Assembly (NCBI RefSeq): GCF_963457605.1
Contig: NZ_OY735139.1
Span: forward strand, 3,192,001-3,256,000
DNA length: 64,000 bases
Origin: an uncultured Gellertiella sp.
GTDB taxonomy: Bacteria; Pseudomonadota; Alphaproteobacteria; Rhizobiales; Rhizobiaceae
Direction: 5' to 3'
A program made the translations under genes and the position numbers. Each line of letters opens with the position of its first letter. The first letter of the stretch is position 1. The notes under the pieces are model-generated. The model had not been told where the DNA came from and ran no database searches. It saw only the letters and a list, made by a program, of their open reading frames with translations. Shown here in pieces: positions 34,177 to 42,622 of the stretch.

Positions 34177-34995
34177 TCAGTCCTTGGTGACGGAAATGTC
34201 GGGCGCGTCGACGGCCTTCATGCCGACGGTATGGTAACCGCTGTCGGCGTGGTGGATCTCGCCGGTGACCGCTGTCGACAGGTCCGACAGCAGGTAGAGC
34301 GCGGAATTGCCGACTTCCTCGATGGTGACGGTGCGCTTCAGCGGCGCATTATATTCGTTCCACTTCAGGATATAGCGGAAATCGCCGATGCCGGAGGCGG
34401 CAAGCGTCTTGATCGGGCCTGCCGAAATCGCGTTGACGCGAATGCCGCGCCCGCCGAGATCGACGGCGAGGTAGCGCACCGAGGCCTCCAGAGCCGCCTT
34501 GGCCACACCCATGACATTATAATGCGGCATGACCTTTTCCGCGCCGTAATAGGTCAGCGTGATCATCGAGCCGCCATCATTCATGATCCGCTCGGCAGCC
34601 TTGGCGACGGCGGTGAAGGAATAGACCGAGATATCCATGGTGCGGGCAAAGTTGTCGCGGCTGGTGTCGATATATTTGCCGGTCAACTCGTCCTTGTCGG
34701 AAAAGGCGATGGCATGGACGATGAAATCGATCTTGCCCCAGTGCTTTTCGAGATTGTCGAACACCGTCTCGATGGTGGCGGGATCGGTGACGTCGCAATG
34801 GCCGGCCAGGAAGGCGTTGAGTTCGGCGGCGAGCGGCTCGACGCGCTTCTTCAGCGCATCACCCTGCCAGGTGAGGGCAATGTCCGCCCCGGCGTCGGCG
34901 CAGGCCTTGGCAATGCCCCACGCGATCGAACGGTTATTGGCCACGCCCATGATGATGCCGCGCTTGCCTGCCATAAGGCCTGATGCCTGAGCCAT
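34177..34995 (-). CDS. fabI: Enoyl-[acyl-carrier-protein] reductase (NADH)
   Basis: Last reductive step of fatty-acid elongation. It is 272 aa with SDR fold: GVANNRSIAWGIAKA nucleotide motif near the N-terminus, the active-site YNVMGVAK (Tyr-x6-Lys) and the PIKTLAASGI substrate loop. ATG at 34995 with GGGAG upstream. A phosphatase gene follows 11 bp downstream, and a DnaJ-like gene lies about 300 bp upstream on the same strand. Rhizobia may hold a second FabI outside this window. Confidence 0.95.
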   Translation of the reverse strand: MAQASGLMAGKRGIIMGVANNRSIAWGIAKACADAGADIALTWQGDALKKRVEPLAAELNAFLAGHCDVTDPATIETVFDNLEKHWGKIDFIVHAIAFSDKDELTGKYIDTSRDNFARTMDISVYSFTAVAKAAERIMNDGGSMITLTYYGAEKVMPHYNVMGVAKAALEASVRYLAVDLGGRGIRVNAISAGPIKTLAASGIGDFRYILKWNEYNAPLKRTVTIEEVGNSALYLLSDLSTAVTGEIHHADSGYHTVGMKAVDAPDISVTKD

Positions 34996-35296
34996 TCTTT
35001 GCTCCCTGAGAATTTGATAGTGCTGCCTATGACATAGAGGGTTGCCGCGTTCAAGGCGCGGTCAGATCAACTGGTGTTTTCAATTGTAACAATCCCATGA
35101 ATTTTGCGGGTCCGGACGCCCGGCAAGGCATGCTTCAGAAAGAAACAGCTGATCCGGTCAAGGGCACAGGTTGCAGCGCCTGACGAAAGTCAGGCCGCCT
35201 GCGGGGCAAAGCCGGGCTTTGCGCACCCGCGTCGGGCATGAGATCCCTGCCTTGCGGGACCGTCGCATTCGGGGGCTGGATCGCCCCCTGAAATTT
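34996..35296. other. Intergenic region between the dnaJ-like gene and fabI
   Basis: No gene is supported in these 301 bp. A hairpin (GGGGGC 35271-35276, GCCCCC 35283-35288) directly follows the DnaJ-like stop on the minus strand but has no T-run. A second small stem (GCAAAGC ... GCTTTGC) lies at 35206-35222. The fabI promoter is presumably in the left half; none stands out. Confidence 0.5.
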
Positions 35297-36574
35297 TCAG
35301 AGGAACAGGCCCTCGCGCATGCTGCGCATCAGGTCGGTCACCTTGGCGTCGGGCTTTTCCCACAGCATCAGCCGGATTTCGACGACGAGATCGCCGCGTC
35401 CGCCCTTGCCGTCGCTGAGGCCCAGGCCCGGCATGCGGATCGCCTGGTCGGAACCGGACCAGGCCGGGATCTGCACCTCGACCATGCCGGTCGGCGATTG
35501 CGCCATCGCGGCACAGCCGAGAACCGCATTTTCCAGCGAGACGGGCAGGGGGGTGACGATATCATGGCCATCCACCCGGAACATCTGGGTCGGCAGTACC
35601 CGCAGTGTCACCACCGCGTCGCCGCGCATCATGCCGGGCACCCTGAAGCCCTGGCCCTTCATCCTGATGACATCGCCATCGGTGGCCCCGGGCTCCAGCC
35701 GGAATTTCAGGTCACGCCCCTCGGGCAGCGGCACGGTGATCCAGGCCTCCTTCAGCAGTTCCTCGATGGTTACCCGCGCGTCGGCAAACTGGTCGGGTGC
35801 CTTGTCCTGTACTGCGGTGCCACCGGTGAAACGGCGGATGAACGAGGTGAAAACCTCGACGGCGGCCAGCGGCAGGGGTTTTCCGGCGGCCTTCTCCTCC
35901 GCACTGGGCAGATCCGGGCCGGAGGACCCGGCCTGACCCTGGACTGTCTGGCCCTGGGCCGTCTGGCCCTGGGCTGTCTGGGTTTGTGAAGCCGCGCCCT
36001 GCGGGCCGGAGCCCTGTCCGTATTGTCCGCCCTGTGCATGGCCACTGGCGGCACTCCCGGCGTCAAACTGCGGCTGGGCGCCAAAGATCCGGTTGATCAC
36101 ATCTTCGGCACTTTCCGACCCGGCGGCCTCGCCCCCTGGCGCGTCAGCCTCGGGCCGGGCGGCGGATGATTGCGCCTGTCCCTGTTGCGCATTTTGCGAC
36201 GGGGAAGGTGAGGGCTCTGCCTTGCGGGCGGATTTTTCCCGCTCGGCGGCGGCCCGTTCCAGCTCTTCCATCACCTTGCGGGCGTTTTCCTCGGCAGCCT
36301 TGCGGCGAATGGCGGCCTCACGGGCGGCCTCGCGCTGCTGCTGGATGGTCGCCCCCTGGGCTCCCGCCTGGGACAGCATGTCGTAACGGCTCCGCTTCTT
36401 CGGGTCCTTCAGGACCTCATAGGCTTCGCCTGCTTCGGCAAAACGCCTGGCAGCATTCGGGTCGCTCCGGTTCTGGTCCGGATGGATTTTCTTGGCGATG
36501 GAGCGCCAGGCAGATTTGATCTCCCCGGCATCTGCATCCCGTTTCACTCCCAGAACGGCATAGGGATCGCGCAT
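35297..36574 (-). CDS. DnaJ-class co-chaperone (CbpA-like)
   Basis: A 425-residue J-domain protein. The J-domain is residues 1-68 (DPYAVLGVKRDADAGEIKSA, with intact HPD in KKIHPDQNRSD). A charged Ala/Arg/Glu helix (about 75-125) and a long Gln/Gly/Ser-rich linker with TAQGQ-type repeats (about 125-230) follow. The C-terminal peptide-binding domain (about 270-415; LEPGATDGDVIRMKGQGFR, LGLSDGKGGRGDLVV) is of the CbpA/DnaJ type; no zinc-finger Cys repeats are present. It is a class B Hsp40 delivering substrates to DnaK. Confidence 0.9.
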   Translation of the reverse strand: MRDPYAVLGVKRDADAGEIKSAWRSIAKKIHPDQNRSDPNAARRFAEAGEAYEVLKDPKKRSRYDMLSQAGAQGATIQQQREAAREAAIRRKAAEENARKVMEELERAAAEREKSARKAEPSPSPSQNAQQGQAQSSAARPEADAPGGEAAGSESAEDVINRIFGAQPQFDAGSAASGHAQGGQYGQGSGPQGAASQTQTAQGQTAQGQTVQGQAGSSGPDLPSAEEKAAGKPLPLAAVEVFTSFIRRFTGGTAVQDKAPDQFADARVTIEELLKEAWITVPLPEGRDLKFRLEPGATDGDVIRMKGQGFRVPGMMRGDAVVTLRVLPTQMFRVDGHDIVTPLPVSLENAVLGCAAMAQSPTGMVEVQIPAWSGSDQAIRMPGLGLSDGKGGRGDLVVEIRLMLWEKPDAKVTDLMRSMREGLFL

Positions 36575-36952
36575 GTTCTCACCGATGACAATTCGCCGCC
36601 GGCTGAAGGGCCAACAGGGCCCGGGCCGGCAAGGCGCAACGCAAAACTGGATCAGTCACCTGCCTGCCGACCCTCTTCGTGGAGGTCCCGCAGGCGCATG
36701 TCTCCCATCACCATGACAGAAACCTGCTAACCAGTGGTTACGCCGCTTTACGTTAAGTCAAGTGCAAGCAATTGGGTCCGCCCCGGGCAGCTGTCCGGCA
36801 ACCCTGTCCGGGTGGCTGATGCCCTTTCGGAAAGGGGGAAAACGGATTTCCGGGCATTTGTCTCTGAATTTCAGGCAATCTGGCGCATTTAAAAGTTGTC
36901 AGGGCGTGTATTTCTGTATATTATGAAGTCATAATATTAGGATATACATACT
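36575..36952. other. 378-bp intergenic region between divergent genes, AT-rich at its right end
   Basis: No gene is supported. The last 60 bp (from about 36890) become strongly AT-rich and carry a perfect inverted repeat, unlike the surrounding backbone. The rest shows only short GC palindromes (e.g. GGGCCCGGGCC near 36615). Confidence 0.5.
36918..36937. promoter_or_regulatory. 9-bp inverted repeat upstream of the transglutaminase-like gene
   Basis: ATATTATGA-AG-TCATAATAT: two perfect 9-bp arms with a 2-nt centre, ending 15 bp before the ATG at 36953, just ahead of AGGA at 36939-36942. It could be an operator overlapping the promoter. Confidence 0.4.
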
Positions 36953-37744
36953 ATGATTATTAAAAATAGGTTTATTCTGCTCCTGTCCGCCGTTCTGCTG
37001 GCCTTGTCCTTGCAGCACCTGCTGTTTACCCGGTTTCTTGCACCGAAGATGGCTGCGGGCTATCGGCTGTCCCAGCTTGAGGTGGCCCGTCTGCCGGGGG
37101 AGAGCGATCTGGCGCTGGTGAACCGGATGAAGGACGAGGTCCACGCACGCACCCGGCATTGCGAACCCTTGCACAATCCCTGGTCCTGGATCGAACGGGC
37201 AGTGCTCGCCAAGGCCTATCCGGAGGCCTATCAGCAGGGGTCGCTGTTGCGGCAGCGCTTCTTCTGCGGCTTCTGTCACCAGCGCGCCTATATGCTGCAA
37301 TCCGTTCTGGATGATCTTTATATCAAGTCTTCGGTCCTCGGCCTTTATGGACATGTGGTGCTGGAGGTCAGCATAGATGGACGGAATTATGCGGCGGATG
37401 CCGATTACGGAACCCCGCTGGTTGATCTCAGCCGCGGCATGACCCTGCGCAGTGATGTCCTTGCCGCCTATTCCGGTTTCTCGCAGGCCATTGAAATTGC
37501 CGATATGTATGCGAGCACGCAGGACAATGATTACTATCTCGGGCGCAACGGATTTCAGCGGTACCTGTACCAGCAGCAAAGCGCGGTATTCTGGTCGAAT
37601 ATCATTGCCGGCCTTTTGTTCCTGATGTCGCTCGCCGGTCTGTACGCCACGCGCAGCCGCGATAGCTGGGTCCATCTTGTCCGCTTCCGGCGCTCCCCTG
37701 GGTATGTCCGAAAGCAGGAGGTCGCCGGGGCGGAGACCGCGTAG
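36953..37744 (+). CDS. Membrane-anchored protein with a transglutaminase-like Cys-His-Asp pattern
   Basis: A 263-residue protein of unrecognised family. A hydrophobic N-terminal segment (about residues 6-25) and a second one near the C-terminus (about 212-232) bracket a probable periplasmic domain. Within it, FFCGFCHQRAYML (Cys), LYGHVVLEVSIDGRNY (His) and AADADYGTPL (Asp) are spaced as in transglutaminase-like/papain-fold proteins. An enzymatic role in peptide or polysaccharide processing is inference. ATG 36953 with AGGA 10 nt upstream; the promoter region is AT-rich and has an inverted repeat. It sits alone between dnaJ-like and pdxH blocks, so it may be acquired. Confidence 0.65.
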   Translation: MIIKNRFILLLSAVLLALSLQHLLFTRFLAPKMAAGYRLSQLEVARLPGESDLALVNRMKDEVHARTRHCEPLHNPWSWIERAVLAKAYPEAYQQGSLLRQRFFCGFCHQRAYMLQSVLDDLYIKSSVLGLYGHVVLEVSIDGRNYAADADYGTPLVDLSRGMTLRSDVLAAYSGFSQAIEIADMYASTQDNDYYLGRNGFQRYLYQQQSAVFWSNIIAGLLFLMSLAGLYATRSRDSWVHLVRFRRSPGYVRKQEVAGAETA

Positions 37745-37978
37745 GGTTGGCGCGCAGGGTTGGCAAGGCAAAATTGTGCAGCTGTTTTGCAGCCGGCATA
37801 TCCGAAACGGGAATAAGGCGTGTCAGGCGAATCTGACGGGTCGCGGCACGCTTTCCTGGAACGGGGCCGGGGATCGGGTTTCCTGTCTGCCCGCTGACGT
37901 CCCCCCGGAGCCATTGGAGCCATCGGCCAGAGGCGGTTGGGAAAACCACGCCCGCGCCGACTGCGTTTCGTGACGGGC

Positions 37979-38386
37979 TCAGTTCTCTTCCTGAAAACTC
38001 AGAAGTTGCCAGTTGCCGTTTGTCTGCATGCAGGTGCGGCCCATGAAGCTGGCGATGCCCATGTAGGAATTGCGGGTGGTGCGGAACTGGCGGCAATGGG
38101 CACCGCTGGCGGTGTCTTCCTGGACGGTGGTGATGACGCCGGCGCTGCCGGTCGAGGCATTGGCCCAGGGAATGGGATTGCTGCCGATGCGGGCGACATC
38201 GGCGGAGGTCACGGCATTCTTCACGGTCACTTCGTCAGAAATCGCTTCCGTGGTCTTCGGTGGCGCGCCCGGAACGGTGGAGGTGGCCAGCGTGCGGTCC
38301 GGCTTGACGCTGCCAAACAGATCGAGCCCTTCACTGGCACAGCCCGACAGGCTGATCGTGATGCATGCCAGAAGCAGAGCGCTCAT
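37979..38386 (-). CDS. RT0821/Lpp0805-type surface lipoprotein
   Basis: A 135-residue lipoprotein. The signal peptide ends in a lipobox (ITISLSGC, Cys near residue 16). The mature C-terminal part (GAHCRQFRTTRNSYMGIASF, then GRTCMQTNGNWQL) matches the 17-kDa-like RT0821/Lpp0805 surface protein pattern with its paired cysteines. The start MSALLLACI at 38386 is chosen over the longer frame from 38440 because it begins a normal signal peptide. It is divergent from pdxH. Function unknown; probably outer-membrane attached. Confidence 0.8.
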   Translation of the reverse strand: MSALLLACITISLSGCASEGLDLFGSVKPDRTLATSTVPGAPPKTTEAISDEVTVKNAVTSADVARIGSNPIPWANASTGSAGVITTVQEDTASGAHCRQFRTTRNSYMGIASFMGRTCMQTNGNWQLLSFQEEN

Positions 38387-38566
38387 CGGCCCTGCCTTTC
38401 CTCCGGCTGCGTCAAGTTTTCGCCTTGCTGTGTCTTCCACCGTGCATCCTGTCCGGCTAGAGTTTGTCAGGGAAGAGCGGGAACCGGTTTTCCCTCAATG
38501 ACAAACGAAAACAGTGTGTGTGCGAGGCTGCCGGGTTCGAAACGAACCTGACCGCTTCAGAGAAGT

Positions 38567-38580
38567 CCGGGAGATCCCGG
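38567..38580. repeat. 14-bp hairpin between divergent lipoprotein and pdxH genes
   Basis: CCGGGAGATCCCGG, a 6-bp stem with 2-nt centre, about 38 bp before the pdxH start. No T-run follows. It could be an operator or have no role. Confidence 0.3.
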
Positions 38581-38617
38581 GACCTTCCTTAACAAAATCC
38601 GAGGCATTTGACGTATC

Positions 38618-39238
38618 ATGACTTCAAACGAGTTAACAACCCGTGACTTCACCGAAGAGAACGAGCCGTTTGCGCTGTTTGCGGACTGGCTGAAGGATGC
38701 GACCGCAAGCGAGATCAATGATCCCAATGCGGTGGCGCTGGCAACCGTCGATGCCGACGGCCTGCCGAATGTCCGTATGGTGCTGCTCAAGGGCTTCGAT
38801 CTCTCGGGCTTTGTCTTCTATACCAATTTCGAAAGCCAGAAGGGGCAGGAAATTCTCGGCCAGAAAAAGGCAGCGATGGTTTTTCACTGGAAGTCACTGC
38901 GCCGCCAGGTGCGTTTGCGCGGTCCGGTCGAGGTGGTCAGCGATGCCGAGGCGGACGAATATTATGCCTCGCGCCCGCGCGGCAGCCGCATCGGGGCATG
39001 GGCGTCGAAACAGTCCCGCGTGCTCGAAAGCCGTTTCGCGCTGGAAAAGGCGGTGGCCGAATATACCGCCCGCCACCCGTTCGGCGAGATCCCGCGCCCT
39101 GCCCACTGGTCGGGTTTCCGCATCAGGCCGGTCTCGATCGAATTCTGGCACGACCGGCCCTTCCGCCTGCATGACCGCGTCGAATTTCGCCGCGAGACGC
39201 CTGACAGCGCCTGGACCAAGGTCAGGATGTATCCGTAA
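38618..39238 (+). CDS. pdxH: Pyridoxamine 5'-phosphate oxidase
   Basis: FMN enzyme that converts PNP and PMP to pyridoxal phosphate. It is 206 aa, full length. Motifs: [46 protein letters not shown] (FMN-binding) and the C-terminal [18 protein letters not shown]. It is convergent with the TSUP transporter gene, only 12 bp apart. Confidence 0.96.
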   Translation: MTSNELTTRDFTEENEPFALFADWLKDATASEINDPNAVALATVDADGLPNVRMVLLKGFDLSGFVFYTNFESQKGQEILGQKKAAMVFHWKSLRRQVRLRGPVEVVSDAEADEYYASRPRGSRIGAWASKQSRVLESRFALEKAVAEYTARHPFGEIPRPAHWSGFRIRPVSIEFWHDRPFRLHDRVEFRRETPDSAWTKVRMYP

Positions 39239-39250
39239 ACCCGGCCAGTC

Positions 39251-40042
39251 TTACCGCAGCCACGCATCGAGCGCGGGCAGGCCGATCAGCGCCGCGCCCG
39301 CGATCAGGCTGTAGCAGACGCGGCGAAAGGTCTGATCGCTCGCCCGCCCGAAGAGCCTCGATCCGCCATAGAGGCCGAGCGAGAAGACCGGCGCCACCAG
39401 CACGGCAAGCCCCAGCGCATGAAGGGTCAGGAGCCCGTTCAGGCCATAGCTCGCAGCGGAAATCATCGTCGAGACCGCGAAATAGAGGATGATGTTTGCC
39501 CGGATCATCAGGCCCGGCATGTCACGCCCGAGGAAATAGGCAACCACCGGCGGGCCGCCGAGTTGCGCCGCGCCGGAGAACAGACCGGAGAGAAAGCCGA
39601 CGAAAATCGTCACGGGATGGCTCGCCCGCCCGCGATAGCGCCAGCCGGAGGCGAGCAGCGCCAGCAGCAGGCCGACCGTCAGCGAGATCCCCCAGCGCAG
39701 CATGACGGGGGCGACATGGGCGAGAATGGCGGTGCCGAGCGGCACGCCGATAAGTGCGCCCGAGGCCATGATGAAGGCGTCGCGGCTGCGGGCAGTGCGC
39801 AGCGCGCCCGGGATCAGCGTCAGCGCGGTAAAACCATCGGCGACCAGCAGCACGGCGGCGGCAAGCTTCGGCTCGATGACGACGCTTGCCAGCGGCATGA
39901 AGATCAGCGCCCCGCCAAAGCCGGAAAACCCGCGCGCCATCCCCCCAATCAGCGCCGCCGCCAGCAAGAAGGCGAGTGATGTGGCGGTAAGCGTGTCGGG
40001 CAGAAGGGCAGGGGTGAGGGCGGAAAGGCTGGCGCTCGTCAT
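39251..40042 (-). CDS. TSUP-family (TauE/SafE) sulfite/anion exporter
   Basis: A 263-residue inner-membrane protein with about eight hydrophobic segments and the duplicated TSUP motif (GGMARGFSGFGGALIFMP near residue 35 and VGFLSGLFSGAAQLGGPPVVAYFL near residue 150). The family exports sulfite, sulfoacetate or related anions; substrate unknown. It lies 43 bp downstream of tldD on the same strand, perhaps co-transcribed. Confidence 0.88.
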   Translation of the reverse strand: MTSASLSALTPALLPDTLTATSLAFLLAAALIGGMARGFSGFGGALIFMPLASVVIEPKLAAAVLLVADGFTALTLIPGALRTARSRDAFIMASGALIGVPLGTAILAHVAPVMLRWGISLTVGLLLALLASGWRYRGRASHPVTIFVGFLSGLFSGAAQLGGPPVVAYFLGRDMPGLMIRANIILYFAVSTMISAASYGLNGLLTLHALGLAVLVAPVFSLGLYGGSRLFGRASDQTFRRVCYSLIAGAALIGLPALDAWLR

Positions 40043-40084
40043 GGTCTTTTTCCTTCCGCAGCCTTCTGTTGACCGGGCTGACGT

Positions 40085-41512
40085 TTAGGCTCTGGTGCCG
40101 CCGACGGTGATCTGGTCCATTCGCAGATGCGGCTGGCCGACGCCGACGGGCACCCATTGGCCTGCCTTGCCGCAATTGCCGATGCCGGTATCGAGCTTTG
40201 AATCATTGCCGATCATCGACACCCGCTTCATCGCGTCAGGGCCGTTGCCGATCAGCATGGCGCCCTTGACCGGCGCACCGATCCGGCCATCCTCGATCAT
40301 GTAGGCTTCCGTGCAGCCGAAGACGAACTTGCCGGAGGTGATGTCGACCTGTCCGCCGCCGAAGGAGACGGCATAGATGCCCTTCTTCACCGAGGCGATG
40401 ATTTCGTCCGGCGTCCTGTCGCCGGACAGCATGAAGGTATTGGTCATCCGCGGCATCGGCTGGTAGGCATAGCCCTGGCGGCGGCCATTGCCGGTGGGCT
40501 TCATGCCCATCAGCCGGGCATTCTGCCGGTCCTGCATGTAGCCGACCAGGCGGCCGTCTTCGATCAGCACGTTATGGGCCGAGGGCGTGCCTTCGTCATC
40601 GACCGAAATCGAGCCGCGTCGGGCGTCGATGGTGCCATCATCCACCACGGTGACGCCGGGGGCGGCGACCATTTCGCCGAGCAGGCCGGAAAAGGCCGAT
40701 GTCTTCTTGCGGTTGAAATCGCCTTCCAGCCCGTGGCCGACCGCCTCATGCAGCATCACCCCCGGCCAGCCATTGCCGAGCACGATATCCATGGTGCCGG
40801 CCGGCGCGTCGATGGCCTCGAGATTGACCAGCGCCTGGCGCAGTGCCTCATCGGCCCCCTGCTGCCAGCTCTCCCCGGTCAGGAAGGCCGCAAAGCCGGT
40901 GCGGCCACCGGTGCCGAAGGAGCCGGATTCCTGCCGGTCGCCGGAACCCGTCACCACGGAAATGTTGAGCCGGGTCATCGGACGGATGTCGCGCACCCGG
41001 TGGCCATCGGCGCGGAGGATTTCCACCACCTGCCAGCTGGCGGCAATCGAGGCGCTGACCTGGCGGACCTTGGCATCCTTTGCCCTGAGATAGGCATCGA
41101 TATCGGCAAGCAGCCTGGCTTTTTCCTCGAAGGAGGGCGCGCCAATCGGGTTTTCCTCGCCATAAAGCCTGGCATTGGTGCGCTGCGGGGCCTCGGCATA
41201 GGTGCCGGAATGGCCGCTGGCAACCGCCCCCGCCGCATCGGCAGCCCGCTTCAGCGCGGCAAGGCTCATCTCGCCGGAATGGGCATAGCCCACCGCTTCA
41301 CCCGCCACGGCGCGCAGCCCGAAACCCTGGTCGGTGGAGAAATTGCCCCCCTTCAGGCGGCCATTGTCAAAGGTCAGCGATTCCGACTGGCTCTGCTCTA
41401 TATAAAGCTCCCCGTCATCGGCACCGGCAAGCGCTTCGGACACGACCCGGGCAATATCGGCCTGATCCGCATCGAACAGGGAGAGAAGGTCAGGGGCGGT
41501 GGATGAGGACAT
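40085..41512 (-). CDS. tldD: Metalloprotease TldD
   Basis: Zinc protease subunit that works with PmbA/TldE in peptide maturation and CcdA turnover. It is 475 aa. The zinc site is PGVMLHEAVGHGLEGDFNRK (HExxxH). Other family blocks are ALAGADDGELYIEQSQSES near the start and CGKAGQWVPVGVGQPHLRMD at the end. The partner TldE is not in the window. Confidence 0.95.
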   Translation of the reverse strand: MSSSTAPDLLSLFDADQADIARVVSEALAGADDGELYIEQSQSESLTFDNGRLKGGNFSTDQGFGLRAVAGEAVGYAHSGEMSLAALKRAADAAGAVASGHSGTYAEAPQRTNARLYGEENPIGAPSFEEKARLLADIDAYLRAKDAKVRQVSASIAASWQVVEILRADGHRVRDIRPMTRLNISVVTGSGDRQESGSFGTGGRTGFAAFLTGESWQQGADEALRQALVNLEAIDAPAGTMDIVLGNGWPGVMLHEAVGHGLEGDFNRKKTSAFSGLLGEMVAAPGVTVVDDGTIDARRGSISVDDEGTPSAHNVLIEDGRLVGYMQDRQNARLMGMKPTGNGRRQGYAYQPMPRMTNTFMLSGDRTPDEIIASVKKGIYAVSFGGGQVDITSGKFVFGCTEAYMIEDGRIGAPVKGAMLIGNGPDAMKRVSMIGNDSKLDTGIGNCGKAGQWVPVGVGQPHLRMDQITVGGTRA

Positions 41513-41650
41513 GCTGGCGTTCCTTGCGGGGGCAACGGGGAGAAATGCTAAGGGCAGATGCGCGCTTTATCCGTCGGCATCTGCCCTTCATATGGAATGT
41601 GGCTGATCGGGGTGCAAGCGCTCTGCGCGGATTGCAGCCTTGCCACCGCC

Positions 41651-42262
41651 TCACGGCAAGGCATCATATCCGCCGGCAAAGCCCTTGAGATCGACCGGAA
41701 TGCCGATGCCGTCCTGTTCGAGCGATTCGTGCACGATGAAGGTGGCGACCGAGCCGCTGCGCAGCGTCTTCAAGAGGTCGTCGTCGAGTGTCACCTCGGC
41801 ATAGCAGCCATCGGCAAAGCAGCGGGCGAAATAGGCGTGGCCGAGATCCTTGCCGTCGACATTGAGGCCGAGACCGCCCTTGGGGGGCAGGAGCAGCACA
41901 CCGAGCGGGGCAAGAACGCGCAGGATTTTCGCCTTGCGGTCGGCGGTCTTCAGCACCACCACCGAGAGGCCGAGTTCCGGCCGGTCTTCGCTGAGCACAT
42001 TCTGCATCAGCACGCACTGGTCGCTCGAAGCGCCCGGCGGCTTGTCGCAGACCACCGACCAGGCGTCGTGGGTGGATTTGACCGTTCCGAGCTGGCCTGC
42101 GGCCTGGGCTGATTGCGCCGACTGGGGCACGGCGGACTGCGCGCCGCTCTGGTCCAGCGGTGGCGATGCCGGCTGATCCTGTGCAAGGCTCAGGCCCGGC
42201 AACAGGCTGCCGGCCAGAACAAACATCCGCGTGAAGGGCCTGGCGATCGATAAAAAGCCCAT
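41651..42262 (-). CDS. ialB: Invasion-associated locus B (IalB) family protein
   Basis: A 203-residue exported protein with signal peptide (LAGSLLPGLSLAQ). A Gln/Ser/Ala-rich linker follows, and then the IalB domain (HDAWSVVCDKPPG ... QCVLMQNVL; LLLPPKGGLGLNVDGKDLG; RCFADGCYAEVTLDDDLL) with its conserved cysteines. In Bartonella the family is linked to invasion; in rhizobia the role is unclear. It is divergent from the cox operon. Confidence 0.88.
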   Translation of the reverse strand: MGFLSIARPFTRMFVLAGSLLPGLSLAQDQPASPPLDQSGAQSAVPQSAQSAQAAGQLGTVKSTHDAWSVVCDKPPGASSDQCVLMQNVLSEDRPELGLSVVVLKTADRKAKILRVLAPLGVLLLPPKGGLGLNVDGKDLGHAYFARCFADGCYAEVTLDDDLLKTLRSGSVATFIVHESLEQDGIGIPVDLKGFAGGYDALP

Positions 42263-42622
42263 GAAAACCTCTGATATGTCGAATCACTGTGGATATTGAT
42301 GCGGCCCGGCGGGCAAAATGAAAAGACCCGACCGCTTCTCCTTCTCCTTATCCTCGCCAAAGCGGCAGAAATAGGACTGAAAGGACGGCAGGCCCGGCAT
42401 AAAGGACGGCGGCATGCGGGAGCCCCGGCGCTTCACGAAAAGGGCAAGCGCAGCAGTGCAAGGCTGTTGAAAGCGCTGTGGAAATTGTTTTTGAGCAAAA
42501 ATGCCGCAGAAGCGGGGGCGGTCAACGGTTGCGGTGCGCTGGAAACTGTGGTTTGAAGCGGTGGATAGCATGGATTCCGCGTTTCGGTTTGATTCAGATC
42601 AAGCGCATGAGGGAGATACGTT
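42263..42622. other. 360-bp regulatory region between ialB and coxB
   Basis: No gene is supported. It carries the promoters of two divergent genes, a short palindrome (TTTTTG-AG-CAAAAA, 42488-42501) and a perfect FNR/FixK box near its right end (42589-42602). Confidence 0.6.
42589..42602. promoter_or_regulatory. FNR/FixK-type binding site before coxB
   Basis: TTGATTCAGATCAA fits the TTGAT-N4-ATCAA anaerobox of FNR, FixK and FnrL exactly. It ends 20 bp before the GTG start of coxB and 6 bp before its Shine-Dalgarno, so it is downstream of, or overlapping, the promoter. That position suits repression of the aerobic aa3 oxidase under low oxygen. The regulator is not in the window. Confidence 0.7.
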
